Below, piece by piece: positions 43,857-52,632 of a stretch of DNA of 64,000 nucleotides. Position numbers and translations under genes: made by a program. The stretch covers positions 186,001-250,000 of the forward strand of contig CAWGZJ010000005.1 in assembly GCA_963826975.1 (NCBI GenBank), given 5' to 3'. The notes beneath the pieces were generated by a model that saw only the letters and a list, made by a program, of their open reading frames with translations, did no database searches and was not told the origin of the DNA. Source of the stretch: Palsa-883 sp963826975. Its GTDB lineage: Bacteria; Pseudomonadota; Alphaproteobacteria; Acetobacterales; Acetobacteraceae. Every line of letters begins with the position of its first letter. The first letter of the stretch is position 1.

Positions 43857-43879
43857 ATGGCCGGCCTTGTGCCGGCCAT
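43857..43879. repeat. Short GCCGGC hairpin
   Basis: ATGGCCGGC-cttgt-GCCGGCCAT directly after the GST gene, followed by a short CGCGTCTTTC. It could act as a terminator stem or belong to the same hairpin class as the element at 48832. Confidence 0.6.
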
Positions 43880-43966
43880 CCGCGTCTTTCGTTTAGCGCG
43901 GACAGCCAAGACGTGAGTGTCGTGACCTAGCCAAGCCGCGAGTTACGGCCAACAGGAGAGACCGCC

Positions 43967-44728
43967 ATGCCATTCTACCAAAAGGGCGACGTTCGCATCC
44001 GCTATGAGGAGACCGGCAGCGGGTTCCCGCTGCTGGTGACCCCCGGCGGCGGGTTGAATTCGCGGGTCAGTAATTGGCCGACCGCGGTGTTCAATGCGAT
44101 GGAAGTGTTCAAGGACAGCTTTCGTTGCATCACCATGGACCAACGCAATGCGAACGGTGGGGAGTCGACGGGGCCGATTGCCGTCGATGACCCTTGGGGG
44201 GCGTTTGCGGATGATCAGCTTGGGTTGATGGATCATTTGGGCATCCGGCAGTTCTTTTTCATGGGCTACTGCATCGGGGGGTGCTTTGCGCTGAAGCTGA
44301 TGGAGCGGGCGCCGGATCGCGTGGTGGCCGGCGTGCTATGCCAGACGGTCGGGCACTGGTCGGAGGACCCGGACGTGATGTATCGCTCGGGGCGGGATGT
44401 CTGGGCGCCGGAGCTTTTGGGCCGGCGGCCTGATCTGACGATGGCGACGATCGAGGCTTATCTGCACGCTTTGTATCGGGTGCGGGCGGATTTTGTTTAT
44501 AGTGTGTCTCGGGAGTTTGTGCGGGGGTGTCAGACGCCGATGCTGGTGATGCCGGATGATACGCCGGCGCATCCGTTGTCTGCGTCGGTTGATGTGGCGG
44601 CGTTGGCGCCTGGGGCGGTCTCGACGGTGTTTCCGTGGCGGGAGCCGGCGGAGCTTAAGGCGAAGACGATTGAGCAGGTGCGGGAGTTTCTGAGGGGGCA
44701 ACAACGTGGGAGGGGCGCCCACCAGTAA
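43967..44728 (+). CDS. Alpha/beta hydrolase with cysteine nucleophile
   Basis: A 253-residue alpha/beta hydrolase. The nucleophile elbow reads MGYCIGGCF, so Cys102 replaces the usual Ser; an oxyanion-hole stretch LLVTPGGGLNSR and ITMDQRNANGG precede it. Cys nucleophiles are known in dienelactone hydrolases but are uncommon in this 3-oxoadipate-enol-lactonase-like branch. The acid and His residues are less certain: a candidate Asp is in MPDDTPAHP. The substrate is unknown. Confidence 0.82.
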   Translation: MPFYQKGDVRIRYEETGSGFPLLVTPGGGLNSRVSNWPTAVFNAMEVFKDSFRCITMDQRNANGGESTGPIAVDDPWGAFADDQLGLMDHLGIRQFFFMGYCIGGCFALKLMERAPDRVVAGVLCQTVGHWSEDPDVMYRSGRDVWAPELLGRRPDLTMATIEAYLHALYRVRADFVYSVSREFVRGCQTPMLVMPDDTPAHPLSASVDVAALAPGAVSTVFPWREPAELKAKTIEQVREFLRGQQRGRGAHQ

Positions 44729-44797
44729 GGCGCATGTCAGGGGCTGGGTGCCTTCAGGCATGATGCAATCACAACGATCGTGACGGTGTTCGGAAAA

Positions 44798-45130
44798 CTA
44801 TGCCGCAATCCTCCACTCACCGTTCGCCTTGATCTCGGCGTGCATTGCGTCGGGAGCGAGATCCAGCTCACCGGGCCAGACGACGGCGCCCATTTCGACA
44901 TGGACCTGCTCGAACAAGCTCCGGTCCCGCAAGCGCGCGAACACGCCCGCGTTCGGTGACGCAATGAGTGCGGAAAGATCGACGATGCCGGTAAGCCCAT
45001 CGACGAACCGTACGAACAAGCGGTCGTCTGGCAACGCCGTCACCTCCTGCACCCGCCACGGCGCGGTCGGGCGTATGGTTGGCGCTACCGAAGCGGCTCG
45101 ATCGTCTTGGGCGACTGCCTCTGCCGGCAT
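44798..45130 (-). CDS. DUF2442 domain protein
   Basis: About 110 residues. The core APWRVQEVTALPDDRLFVRF, then DGLTGIVDLSALI and GAVVWPGELDLAPDAMHAEI, is the DUF2442 pattern. The proteins are usually encoded with a DUF4160 partner, as here, and are thought to be toxin-antitoxin-like, though no activity is established to my knowledge. The frame is open upstream; the ATG ending at 45130 is one possible start, overlapping the DUF4160 gene. Confidence 0.8.
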   Translation of the reverse strand: MPAEAVAQDDRAASVAPTIRPTAPWRVQEVTALPDDRLFVRFVDGLTGIVDLSALIASPNAGVFARLRDRSLFEQVHVEMGAVVWPGELDLAPDAMHAEIKANGEWRIAA

Positions 45131-45345
45131 AGGTTCCAGTCCTCCATCAGTTCGGCACGATGTGCCTGCGCCCACTCAAGCACAAGGGCAAGCGCCCGGC
45201 GGGGCAGGCTGCCCTCGATGACATCCAGCGTCCGGATGTCAATCAGAGCCTCGTGCTCGGCGTACAAGGCGTGGAAGTGTGGCGGCGGATGTTCCTGCCA
45301 GAACATTTGGATCACGATGCCGTAGAACATGCTCAACGTCGGCAT
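45085..45345 (-). CDS. DUF4160 domain protein
   Basis: An 86-residue DUF4160 protein: MPTLSMFYGIVIQMFWQEH, then PPHFHALYAEHEALIDI and LPRRALALVLEWAQAH. The HPPPHFHA histidines are conserved in the family. It is followed by the DUF2442 gene and lies at the front of this two-gene unit. Function unproved. Confidence 0.88.
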   Translation of the reverse strand: MPTLSMFYGIVIQMFWQEHPPPHFHALYAEHEALIDIRTLDVIEGSLPRRALALVLEWAQAHRAELMEDWNLCRQRQSPKTIEPLR

Positions 45346-45652
45346 TGGCGCGGTTCCGCCCCGGGATGCCGCACCAGGGGAAGCACAGTTTTGTTGCGAC
45401 TTCGTTAATCAGGTCCAGGCACTCCGATCGGACGTCGCGGTCAACGCTTTCGGATTTAGTTAGCTGGATGCGATGATGACGCACATGAAGATCGACTGGG
45501 GAGAGTGCGCGGCCCAAGCCAGCGAGCGGGCGAGGTGAAAATCGGGGGAACGACGGCGCGAGGTGAAGCCGCGGGGATTGGCGGCGTCGCGTTAGCCGAT
45601 CGGCAAGATGTCCGGCGTAGCCTGGCGCTTGCGACCAACGACGACGGGATGG

Positions 45653-46636
45653 ATGGCCAGGATCACGCGCGCTCGACCTGGACTGAGCGAGGCGCCTGAC
45701 TTGCTGGCGCTGATTGAACTCGCCCGGGCCTCCGCGGCCACAACTGGCCCGGCCCAACCTGGCGCGGTCCTGAGCCGATCCGTGCCGTCCGATCCGGTCC
45801 AGTTCGACGCGACCCTTTCCGGCCCAACCTTTGACGGGCCGGCCATGTCCGCGCTCGCACTGGCCAGCCCTGCCCTGGCCAGCCCAACTCTCATCAGCCC
45901 AGCCCTCGCCAGCCCTGCGGTCGCCACCCCACCCCTCGCCGCCCCAACCCCCGCCAGCCCGGCCCTGGCCGGCACCGACGGCCACCGGGCACGCATGCGC
46001 GCTCGGCTGCTGGCCGCCGGGCCAGAGGCACTGGCCGATCATGAGATGCTGGAGATGGCGCTGTTCCTGGCGCTGCCACGGCGCGACACCAAGCCGCTGG
46101 CCCGCATGCTGCTGACGCGGTTCGGCAGCTTCGCCGGCACCATCGCCGCTCCGGTCACGGAACTGTCCACGATCGACGGCCTGGGCGAGGCCGGGGTCGC
46201 GGCGTTGAAGCTGGTGCAGGCCGCCGCCCTACGGTTGCTGCGATCCGAGGTGATCAACCGGCCGGTGCTGGCCAACTGGGACCGGTTGATGGCCTACCTG
46301 ACCGCCAGCCTGGCGCGCGAGCGCGTGGAACAGTTCCGCGTGCTGTTCCTGGACACCCGCAACCGGCTGCTGGCTGACGAGGCGCAAGGCCGCGGCACCG
46401 TGAACCACACCCCGGTCTATCCGCGCGAGGTCGTCAAACGCGCGCTAGAACTGCACTCTACTGCTTTGATATTAGTGCATAACCACCCGAGTGGCGATCC
46501 AACGCCCTCGGCAGGGGACATCGACATGACACGGGAAATCCGCACCGCGGCCGAGGCGTTGTCGATCGTCCTGCACGACCACGTCATCATCGGCAACGAC
46601 CGCTGGCTGAGTTTTCGGCGGGAGGGCCTGCTATAG
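45653..46636 (+). CDS. radC: RadC family JAB/MPN-domain protein
   Basis: A RadC-like protein. The helix-hairpin-helix part (LSTIDGLGEAGVAALKLVQA) is followed by the JAMM metal motif LVHNHPSGDPTPSAGD near residue 275. The N-terminus carries an extra, low-complexity stretch of about 100 residues rich in Ala/Ser/Pro with repeated SPALA units, not usual in the family. The start is unsure: ATG 45653 or ATG 45608. RadC is historically called a DNA-repair protein but its role is unproved. It ends five bases from the convergent TerC gene. Confidence 0.88.
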   Translation: MARITRARPGLSEAPDLLALIELARASAATTGPAQPGAVLSRSVPSDPVQFDATLSGPTFDGPAMSALALASPALASPTLISPALASPAVATPPLAAPTPASPALAGTDGHRARMRARLLAAGPEALADHEMLEMALFLALPRRDTKPLARMLLTRFGSFAGTIAAPVTELSTIDGLGEAGVAALKLVQAAALRLLRSEVINRPVLANWDRLMAYLTASLARERVEQFRVLFLDTRNRLLADEAQGRGTVNHTPVYPREVVKRALELHSTALILVHNHPSGDPTPSAGDIDMTREIRTAAEALSIVLHDHVIIGNDRWLSFRREGLL

Positions 46637-46641
46637 CCGCC

Positions 46642-47242
46642 CTACACCGCCCCCACCACCGCCCAGGCGCCCTGCCAGACCATGTGCAACGCCACAAACA
46701 GGACGATCGCCAGTCCGACCCAGGCGATCCAGCGTTGCCGCTCCAGGATGCGCGCCAGCACGCCCGCCGCGATGCCCATCAGCACGACCGAGATCGCCAG
46801 GCCCGCCGCCAGCACCCATGTGCTGCCGCCCGCTGCGCCGGCCACCGCCAGCACGTTGTCCAGGCTCATGGAGACGTCGGCCAGCAGGATCTGAGCCATC
46901 GCCTGCGCCAGGGTTTTGCGGCGCGGGGGTGCGGCGTTCGCGCCGTCGGATCGGCGGTGGTGCAACTCGCGATACATCTTCCAGCAGACCCAGAGCAGCA
47001 GCAGCCCGCCGGCCAGCAGCAGGCCGAGGACGGCGAGCAGACGCAGCGCGATCGCGCCGAAGGCGATGCGGACCGCGGTCGCTCCACCGATCCCCAGGAT
47101 GATCGCCGGCCGTTGCTGGCGCTGGCGGCAGTCCGGCCACCGCCATGCCGACGACCACGGCGTTGTCGCCGGCCAGTGCCACGTCGATCGCCAGCACCTG
47201 GGCCAGCGCCGACAGGTCGTGGGTCAGTCCGGTCAGGTCCAT
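46642..47242 (-). pseudogene. TerC family membrane protein (YjbE-like), one frameshift
   Basis: The first part reads MDLTGLTHDLSALAQVLAID, VALAGDNAVVVGMAVAGL, and after one extra base near 47128 continues as RQRQQRPAIILGIGGATAVR and LLLLWVCWKMYRELH. It ends with LLADVSMSLDNVLAVAGAAG. These two GDN/SLDNVLAV motifs are the TerC signature with metal-binding Asp. About seven helices. TerC proteins are linked to metal (Mn, tellurite) export at membranes. The frameshift is the only fault, so a sequence error should be considered. Confidence 0.82.
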
Positions 47243-47373
47243 GCGGGGTGTGCGATCCGTTATTTGCCAGCCCTGGTACTTTTCAGCCCTGGGCTTGTCA
47301 CCAACGGGCTTGTCACCAACCGCCGGACGGGGCTAGCTGATCGCGATTCCGGCAGCATGTGGGCAGCGTCATC

Positions 47374-48732
47374 ATGGTCCCCCGCTACAGCAGACCCGAG
47401 ATGGACGCCATCTGGGCGCCCGAGAATCGCTACCGCATCTGGTTCGAGATCGAGGCGCTGGCGGCCGAGGGCATGGCTCGGTTTGGTTTCATACCCGCGA
47501 CCGCCGCGCGGGCGATCCGCGAGAAGGGCGGCGCCCAGGTGGCCCGGATCGGCGCCGCCGATGTGGCGCGAATCGATGCGATCGAGCGTGAGACGCGCCA
47601 CGACGTGATTGCGTTCCTGACCTGGCTTGCCGAGGCGATCGGCCCGGACAGCCGATTCGTCCACCAGGGCATGACCAGTTCCGACGTGCTGGACACCTGC
47701 CTGTCGGTGCAGCTCACCCAGGCGACCGATCTGCTGCTGGCGGACCTCGATCGCGTGCTGGCGGCGCTGAAGACACGGGCGTTCGAGCACAAAACCACGC
47801 TGACCATCGGGCGCAGCCACGGTATCCACGCCGAGCCGACCACCTTCGGCCTGAAGCTGGCCGGCCACTTCGCCGAGTTCGCCCGTGATCGTGCCCGGCT
47901 GGTGGCCGCGCGGGGGGAAATCGCGGTGGCGGCGATCTCGGGCGCGGTCGGCACCTTCGCGCATCTCGATCCGCGGGTGGAGGCGTACGTCGCCGAACGG
48001 CTGGGGCTGGCCGTCGAGCCGGTGTCTACCCAGGTCATCCCGCGCGACCGCCACGCGGCCTATTTCTGCACCCTCGGCGTGATCGCGAGCGGGGTGGAGC
48101 GGTTGGCGACCGAGGTCCGTCACCTGCAACGCAGCGAGGTGCGCGAGGCGGAGGAGTTCTTCCATCCCGGGCAGAAGGGCTCGTCGACGATGCCGCACAA
48201 GCGGAACCCGGTGCTCAGCGAGAACCTGACCGGGCTGGCCCGTGTGGTGCGCGCCGCGGTGGTGCCGGCGCTGGAGAACGTGACGCTGTGGCACGAGCGC
48301 GACATCAGCCACTCGTCGGTGGAGCGGGTGATCGCGCCGGACGCGACCACGGCGCTGGACTTTGCGCTGGTGCGGCTGGCCGGGATGATGGAGCGGCTGG
48401 TGGTGAATCCGGCGCGGATGCTGGCCAATTTGGAGAGCCTGGGCGGCGTGGTGCACTCGGGCGAGGTGCTGACGGCGCTGACGCGGACGGGGATTCTCCG
48501 GGAGGACGCGTATCGGATCGTGCAGCGCAACGCGATGGCGACGTGGGAGGCGCTGGGCACGCCGGAGGGACGGAGTTTCCGGGCGAACCTGCTGGCGGAC
48601 CGCGAGGTTGCCGGGCGGATCTCCGAGGCCGAGCTGGATCGTGCGATGGATCCGGCGTTGCACCTGAAGGAAGTGGACGGCGTGTTCGCCCGGGTGTTCG
48701 GCGAGGCCGGGGCTGCGGCCAAGGCGGCGTGA
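47374..48732 (+). CDS. purB: Adenylosuccinate lyase
   Basis: A 452-residue enzyme of the fumarase/aspartase superfamily. It acts twice in purine synthesis, releasing fumarate from SAICAR and from adenylosuccinate. The signature GSSTMPHKRNPV is near residue 268-279; other blocks are MTSSDVLDTC and RSHGIHAEPTTFG. The N-terminus RYSRPEMDAIWAPENRY is typical of PurB. The ATG at 47374 is preferred to a GTG at 47359. Confidence 0.96.
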   Translation: MVPRYSRPEMDAIWAPENRYRIWFEIEALAAEGMARFGFIPATAARAIREKGGAQVARIGAADVARIDAIERETRHDVIAFLTWLAEAIGPDSRFVHQGMTSSDVLDTCLSVQLTQATDLLLADLDRVLAALKTRAFEHKTTLTIGRSHGIHAEPTTFGLKLAGHFAEFARDRARLVAARGEIAVAAISGAVGTFAHLDPRVEAYVAERLGLAVEPVSTQVIPRDRHAAYFCTLGVIASGVERLATEVRHLQRSEVREAEEFFHPGQKGSSTMPHKRNPVLSENLTGLARVVRAAVVPALENVTLWHERDISHSSVERVIAPDATTALDFALVRLAGMMERLVVNPARMLANLESLGGVVHSGEVLTALTRTGILREDAYRIVQRNAMATWEALGTPEGRSFRANLLADREVAGRISEAELDRAMDPALHLKEVDGVFARVFGEAGAAAKAA

Positions 48733-48831
48733 TGCGGTGCGCGTGCGTTCGGCGCGGTCAGCCGGGATGGTGGGAAGTATAGTTAGTTATCAGGTGTCGA
48801 GACGATTGACCCTTCGGCGATGCCCACATCG

Positions 48832-48916
48832 TCATGCCGGCGAAGGCCGGTATCCACGACTTGTCTTCGTTGCAGCAAAGGAAGTCGTGGATGCCGGCCT
48901 TCGCCGGCATGACGTG
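48832..48916. repeat. 33-bp-arm inverted repeat between convergent genes
   Basis: Arms 48832-48864 (CGTCATGCCGGCGAAGGCCG...) and 48884-48916 pair with one mismatch. Located between the ends of purB and the Old Yellow Enzyme gene, where it may end both transcripts. The sequence type (ATGCCGGCGAAGGCCGG) is a frequent intergenic palindrome in Alphaproteobacteria. Confidence 0.9.
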
Positions 48917-48983
48917 GGGGCGGCGCTGTGGATCGCGTTTGAAACTGGCGGTGGTTGAGTTCAGTTGATGCTTGTCGGGTCGA

Positions 48984-50378
48984 CTACGTCGTATCCTGGA
49001 AAATGCTCATGACCTCGGCGATCATGGCGTCGTAGCCGCCGCGGTTCAGGAACCGATCCTCGTCATAGCAGCCCAGGGGATGTTCCAGGACGTTGAGCAG
49101 ACAGCGGTTGCAATAGCTGCATGGCGGGTTGCTGGGGCCGTCCCATTTTTCCAGGTCGCGTGGCAATTCGGGGTTGGCCAGCAAGGGCCGCGCCATCGAA
49201 ACGGCATCACAATCTCCGGCCCGCAGCGCGGCGGCGATCCGGTGGGCCCGCTGGAACCCTCCGGTGCAAAGGACCGGGATGGAAACGGCGCGTTTTATCG
49301 CCCTGGCATCGGGCAGGTTGAGGCCTTCGACCTTGTCTATGTCCGCCGAGCCGTCCGGGCGCAGAAAATCCTGGGTGCGCGACCACAGGAACCTGAGCAC
49401 CGGCCTTAGCAGCCGGTAGCGGAACAGCAGGAAATCGCGAAAAGTATAGACGCCGCTTGCGATCACGCTCTGATAGGTTCTCGCGCCGACGTCGAGCGGC
49501 AATGGGCCTGCCGGATTTCGCGGGTGGGGAAACATGCTGCCGGTGGAAACGTGAATGGCGTCCGCGCCGGCTTCTTCGATCCATTTCGCCAATTGTATTC
49601 CGTCCTCGAGCGTATTGCCGCGGCGCTGCCAGAACGTGACTGCATTGTGATGATCGACCGGGCCAAGCTTGGCCATGAGGAAGAAATCGTGTCCAACTTC
49701 CTGGCGTATTTCGCGAATGACTTCGAGGATGAAACGGGCGCGGTTGGCCAATGGTCCGCCATACTCGTCAGTCCGGTCGTTGATCGCCGAGCTAAGGAAT
49801 TGCGTGAACAGATAACCGTTGCTGGAGTGCAGTTCGATGCCGTCGAGGCCTGCCTGCCGCACGCGGCGGGCGGCCGTCGCGAATTGCCGCACCAATGCGC
49901 GGACTTCCTGGGTCGACATGGCGGTCGAGCGCAATCCCTGGAATGCGTCGGGCACCGCGGTAGCGCCGAGCGGGTGCCGTTTGAGATTTTCAATCCCGGC
50001 AATGTCCTGCTGGCGGCCGGAATACGAAAGTTGCAGGATGTACTTGCAATCATGACGATGAACGCGCTCGCCGACCTCGCGCCAAAAACCGATTCGAGCG
50101 TCACGGTCGATCGTCGCGTAATTGGGCAGCACGCGACCGCGGATATCGATTGGGACGTGCGAAGAGATGATGGCGCCGACGCCTCCACGGGCGAAACGTT
50201 CCTCGAAGTTGATGCGCGCTCGTGTTCCGGACCCGTCGTAATTGTCGATGCGGCCGGATATGCTTGAACGGAACAGCCGGTTTTTGACGGACAGATTACG
50301 AAAATGCAGCGGTTTGAAAATCAGCGCGTGGTCGTCGGGGCTTATCTCCCTTGGTTGATTTGGCATTGAACTGGACAT
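48984..50378 (-). CDS. NADH:flavin oxidoreductase (Old Yellow Enzyme family, Fe-S type)
   Basis: A 464-residue FMN protein of the OYE family. The TIM barrel has ILQLSYSGRQQD (Q/G flavin contacts), GLDGIELHSSNGYLFTQFL with INDRTDEYGGPLANRARF, and PVLCTGGF, CDAVSMARPLLANPELP. The C-terminal CSYCNRCLLNVLEHPLGC holds the four cysteines of a [4Fe-4S] cluster as in 2,4-dienoyl-CoA reductase and trimethylamine dehydrogenase. No second flavin domain follows, so it ends after the OYE domain. An AAGGAGG site precedes the ATG at 50378. Confidence 0.9.
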   Translation of the reverse strand: MSSSMPNQPREISPDDHALIFKPLHFRNLSVKNRLFRSSISGRIDNYDGSGTRARINFEERFARGGVGAIISSHVPIDIRGRVLPNYATIDRDARIGFWREVGERVHRHDCKYILQLSYSGRQQDIAGIENLKRHPLGATAVPDAFQGLRSTAMSTQEVRALVRQFATAARRVRQAGLDGIELHSSNGYLFTQFLSSAINDRTDEYGGPLANRARFILEVIREIRQEVGHDFFLMAKLGPVDHHNAVTFWQRRGNTLEDGIQLAKWIEEAGADAIHVSTGSMFPHPRNPAGPLPLDVGARTYQSVIASGVYTFRDFLLFRYRLLRPVLRFLWSRTQDFLRPDGSADIDKVEGLNLPDARAIKRAVSIPVLCTGGFQRAHRIAAALRAGDCDAVSMARPLLANPELPRDLEKWDGPSNPPCSYCNRCLLNVLEHPLGCYDEDRFLNRGGYDAMIAEVMSIFQDTT

Positions 50379-50556
50379 GTTGCCTCCTTGCTGGCGGTCG
50401 ACCTGGCGGTGGCCCGGTTGAACTCTGCCACCGCGCCGGCCGGTGGTTCCGCGCGATTGCCTTTCGCTGCGGGCAGGCTAAACCGTATTGCGGACAGTTG
50501 AGAGTGACCCAAACCTCAACTGCCACCAAGCGGCTGCGTATGACGAAGGACCAACA

Positions 50557-52458
50557 ATGATCACCAGCTTCGAGATCAAGTCCCGCGAGGATTTCGTTGG
50601 TGGCGCCGAGTTTGGCGCTACCGGCGCCTATGTCCGCATCGACGGAACAGCAAGCGGCGAGGTCGATCCCGCACATCCCGGCAACGTCGGAATTGCGCTG
50701 CTCGACAAGGCCCCACGCAACGCGCACGGCCGCGTGGAGTATCGCACCGACGTCACCATCCTGCGCCCCGCCAATCCCGCCAACGGCAACGGCCGGCTGC
50801 TGTACGAAGTGAACAACCGCGGTCGCATGATGCTGTTTGCCAACCTGTGCGCCGGCGCCGCGGGGAACCAGCCGAAGACGGCGGCCGATCTCGGCAATGC
50901 GCTGCCGCTGAAGCTGGGCTTCACGCTGCTGTGGTCCGGCTGGGATCCGGGCGCGCCGCGCGCCAATGGCGGGTTGGCGCTGGATGCGCCGGTGGCCACC
51001 GACTTGGCGCTGGATGCGCCGGTGGCGACCGACCTGGCACCGGATGCGCCGGTTGCGACCGGCGACGGCGCACCGATCGTGCAGCGCATCCGCGAGGAGT
51101 TCGTGTCAGGGACCCGCCTCGGCGTGATGGAGACGTTCCGGTTGTCGCACAAGGCCGCCAACTCGCGCGCCCGTCTGACCGTGCGCACCTCGCAAACCGC
51201 GCCGCGGCGGGACGTTGACTTTGCCTTCCTGGACACCAGAACGATCGGCCTGCTGCCCGTCGGGACCAAGCCCGAAATCGGGGCCATCTATGAGTTCACC
51301 TACAACGCGACGCAGCCTTCGGTGCTCGGTCTTGGGTTTGCCGCGACGCGCGACCTGGTCAGCCGCCTGCGCCGCGACGGCGAGTTCCTGCTGGGCTTTC
51401 GGCCGACCCACGCGCTCGCCTTCGGCATCTCGCAGGCAGGGCGCTACCTGCGTGATCACGTCGCGCTGGGGTTCAACAAGGACGAGCGCGGCGCCCGCGT
51501 GTTCGATGGCGTTTTCACCCATGTGGCCGGGATCGGCCGGCTGTTCTTCAACACGCCGTTTGCCCAGCCGGCGCGCACCCGCACCTGGCACGAGGACCAT
51601 GATTTCCCGGAGGTGGAATTCCCGTTCTCAACCGCAACGTTCACCGATCCGATCGGCGGCGGGACGGCGTCGCTGCTGCGCGGTGACGACAGCGATCCGT
51701 TGCTGATCGAGACCAACACCGCGACTGAGTATTGGCAGAAGGGTGCGTCGCTGCTGCACACCAACCCCGAGGGCACCCACGACGCGGTGCTGCCCGATAC
51801 GGTGCGAGGTTATTTCCTCACCGGCACGAACCACACCGGCCGGGCTGGTGTGCCGCGCGATGCCGGCCCCTGCGTCCTGCCGCGCAACTGGCACGACCCG
51901 ATGGCCGCGGTGCGCGCGCTGCTGGTGGCGCTGGATGAGTGGGTGGTCACCGGCCGCGCCCCGCCACCCAGCCGCCTGCCGCGCATCGATGACGGAACGC
52001 TGGTGCGCGCCGAGGCGGTGGCGTTTCCCCTCGCCCCCGGTTTCGCCGCGCCGCACGCGGCCAACGACGTGGCACTGTTACCGGACTGGATCAATCCTGG
52101 TGTGCCCGCGCGGACCTGGCGAGCACTGGTCCCGCAGGTTGGTCCGGACGGCAACGAGCTTGCCGGCCTCAAGCTGCCGGACATCGCCGTGCCGCGCGGC
52201 ACGCACACCGGGTGGAATCTCTACAAGGCTCCCTACCCTCCCGGTGAATTGGCCGATCGCGACGGTACTTTTCTCGCGTTCGCCGCAACCCGCGCCGACC
52301 GCGAGGCCACGCCCGACGCGCGGCCGTCACTCGCCGAGCGCTATCCCACGCAGGTGGTCTATACGGCGGGGGTCGCGGCGGTCGTTGCGCAACTGAGCGA
52401 TGACCGGCTGCTGCTGCCGGAGGACGCGGCCGCCTACATCAGCCGTGCGAACGCCTGA
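50557..52458 (+). CDS. Alpha/beta hydrolase domain protein (PF20091-type)
   Basis: A 633-residue protein of the large alpha/beta-hydrolase family found next to catabolic genes. It starts MITSFEIKSREDFVGGAEFG, the usual opening. The elbow region reads LAFGISQAGRYLRDH (nucleophile Ser in GISQAG), and YFLTGTNHTGRAG lies near 430. A 30-bp repeat near residue 140-170 encodes LALDAPVATD three times in frame. AAGGA precedes the ATG. The substrate is unknown. Confidence 0.8.
   Translation: MITSFEIKSREDFVGGAEFGATGAYVRIDGTASGEVDPAHPGNVGIALLDKAPRNAHGRVEYRTDVTILRPANPANGNGRLLYEVNNRGRMMLFANLCAGAAGNQPKTAADLGNALPLKLGFTLLWSGWDPGAPRANGGLALDAPVATDLALDAPVATDLAPDAPVATGDGAPIVQRIREEFVSGTRLGVMETFRLSHKAANSRARLTVRTSQTAPRRDVDFAFLDTRTIGLLPVGTKPEIGAIYEFTYNATQPSVLGLGFAATRDLVSRLRRDGEFLLGFRPTHALAFGISQAGRYLRDHVALGFNKDERGARVFDGVFTHVAGIGRLFFNTPFAQPARTRTWHEDHDFPEVEFPFSTATFTDPIGGGTASLLRGDDSDPLLIETNTATEYWQKGASLLHTNPEGTHDAVLPDTVRGYFLTGTNHTGRAGVPRDAGPCVLPRNWHDPMAAVRALLVALDEWVVTGRAPPPSRLPRIDDGTLVRAEAVAFPLAPGFAAPHAANDVALLPDWINPGVPARTWRALVPQVGPDGNELAGLKLPDIAVPRGTHTGWNLYKAPYPPGELADRDGTFLAFAATRADREATPDARPSLAERYPTQVVYTAGVAAVVAQLSDDRLLLPEDAAAYISRANA
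50974..51063 (+). repeat. 30-bp in-frame tandem repeat
   Basis: Three tandem 30-bp units (TTGGCGCTGGATGCGCCGGT + 10 more) encode LALDAPVATD with small changes. The three units differ by only a few bases, so the expansion is recent. It inserts a short linker-like stretch into the hydrolase. Confidence 0.92.
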
Positions 52459-52470
52459 GGCCGCGGAGTG

Positions 52471-52629
52471 AGGGCTGAAGCACAATATTTCTCCCCCTCC
52501 CCTTGAGGGAGGGGGCTGGGGGGAGGGGTTGGTGCCAGGGTCCCTCGGAAACGGCGTACCGCGACGACCCCTCCCCCCAACCCCCTCCCTCAAGGGGAGG
52601 GGGAGAATATTGTTATTGTGCTTCAGCCC
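52471..52629. repeat. Long G/C-rich palindrome, copy 2
   Basis: Inverted arms of about 60 bp. The central arm core (CTCCCCCTCCCCTTGAGGGA) is the one found at 17932-18053. Here the outer arm continues through CAATATT into GGCTGAAGCAC on both sides, with a six-base indel. Located between convergent genes. Confidence 0.9.
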
Positions 52630-52632
52630 CCT

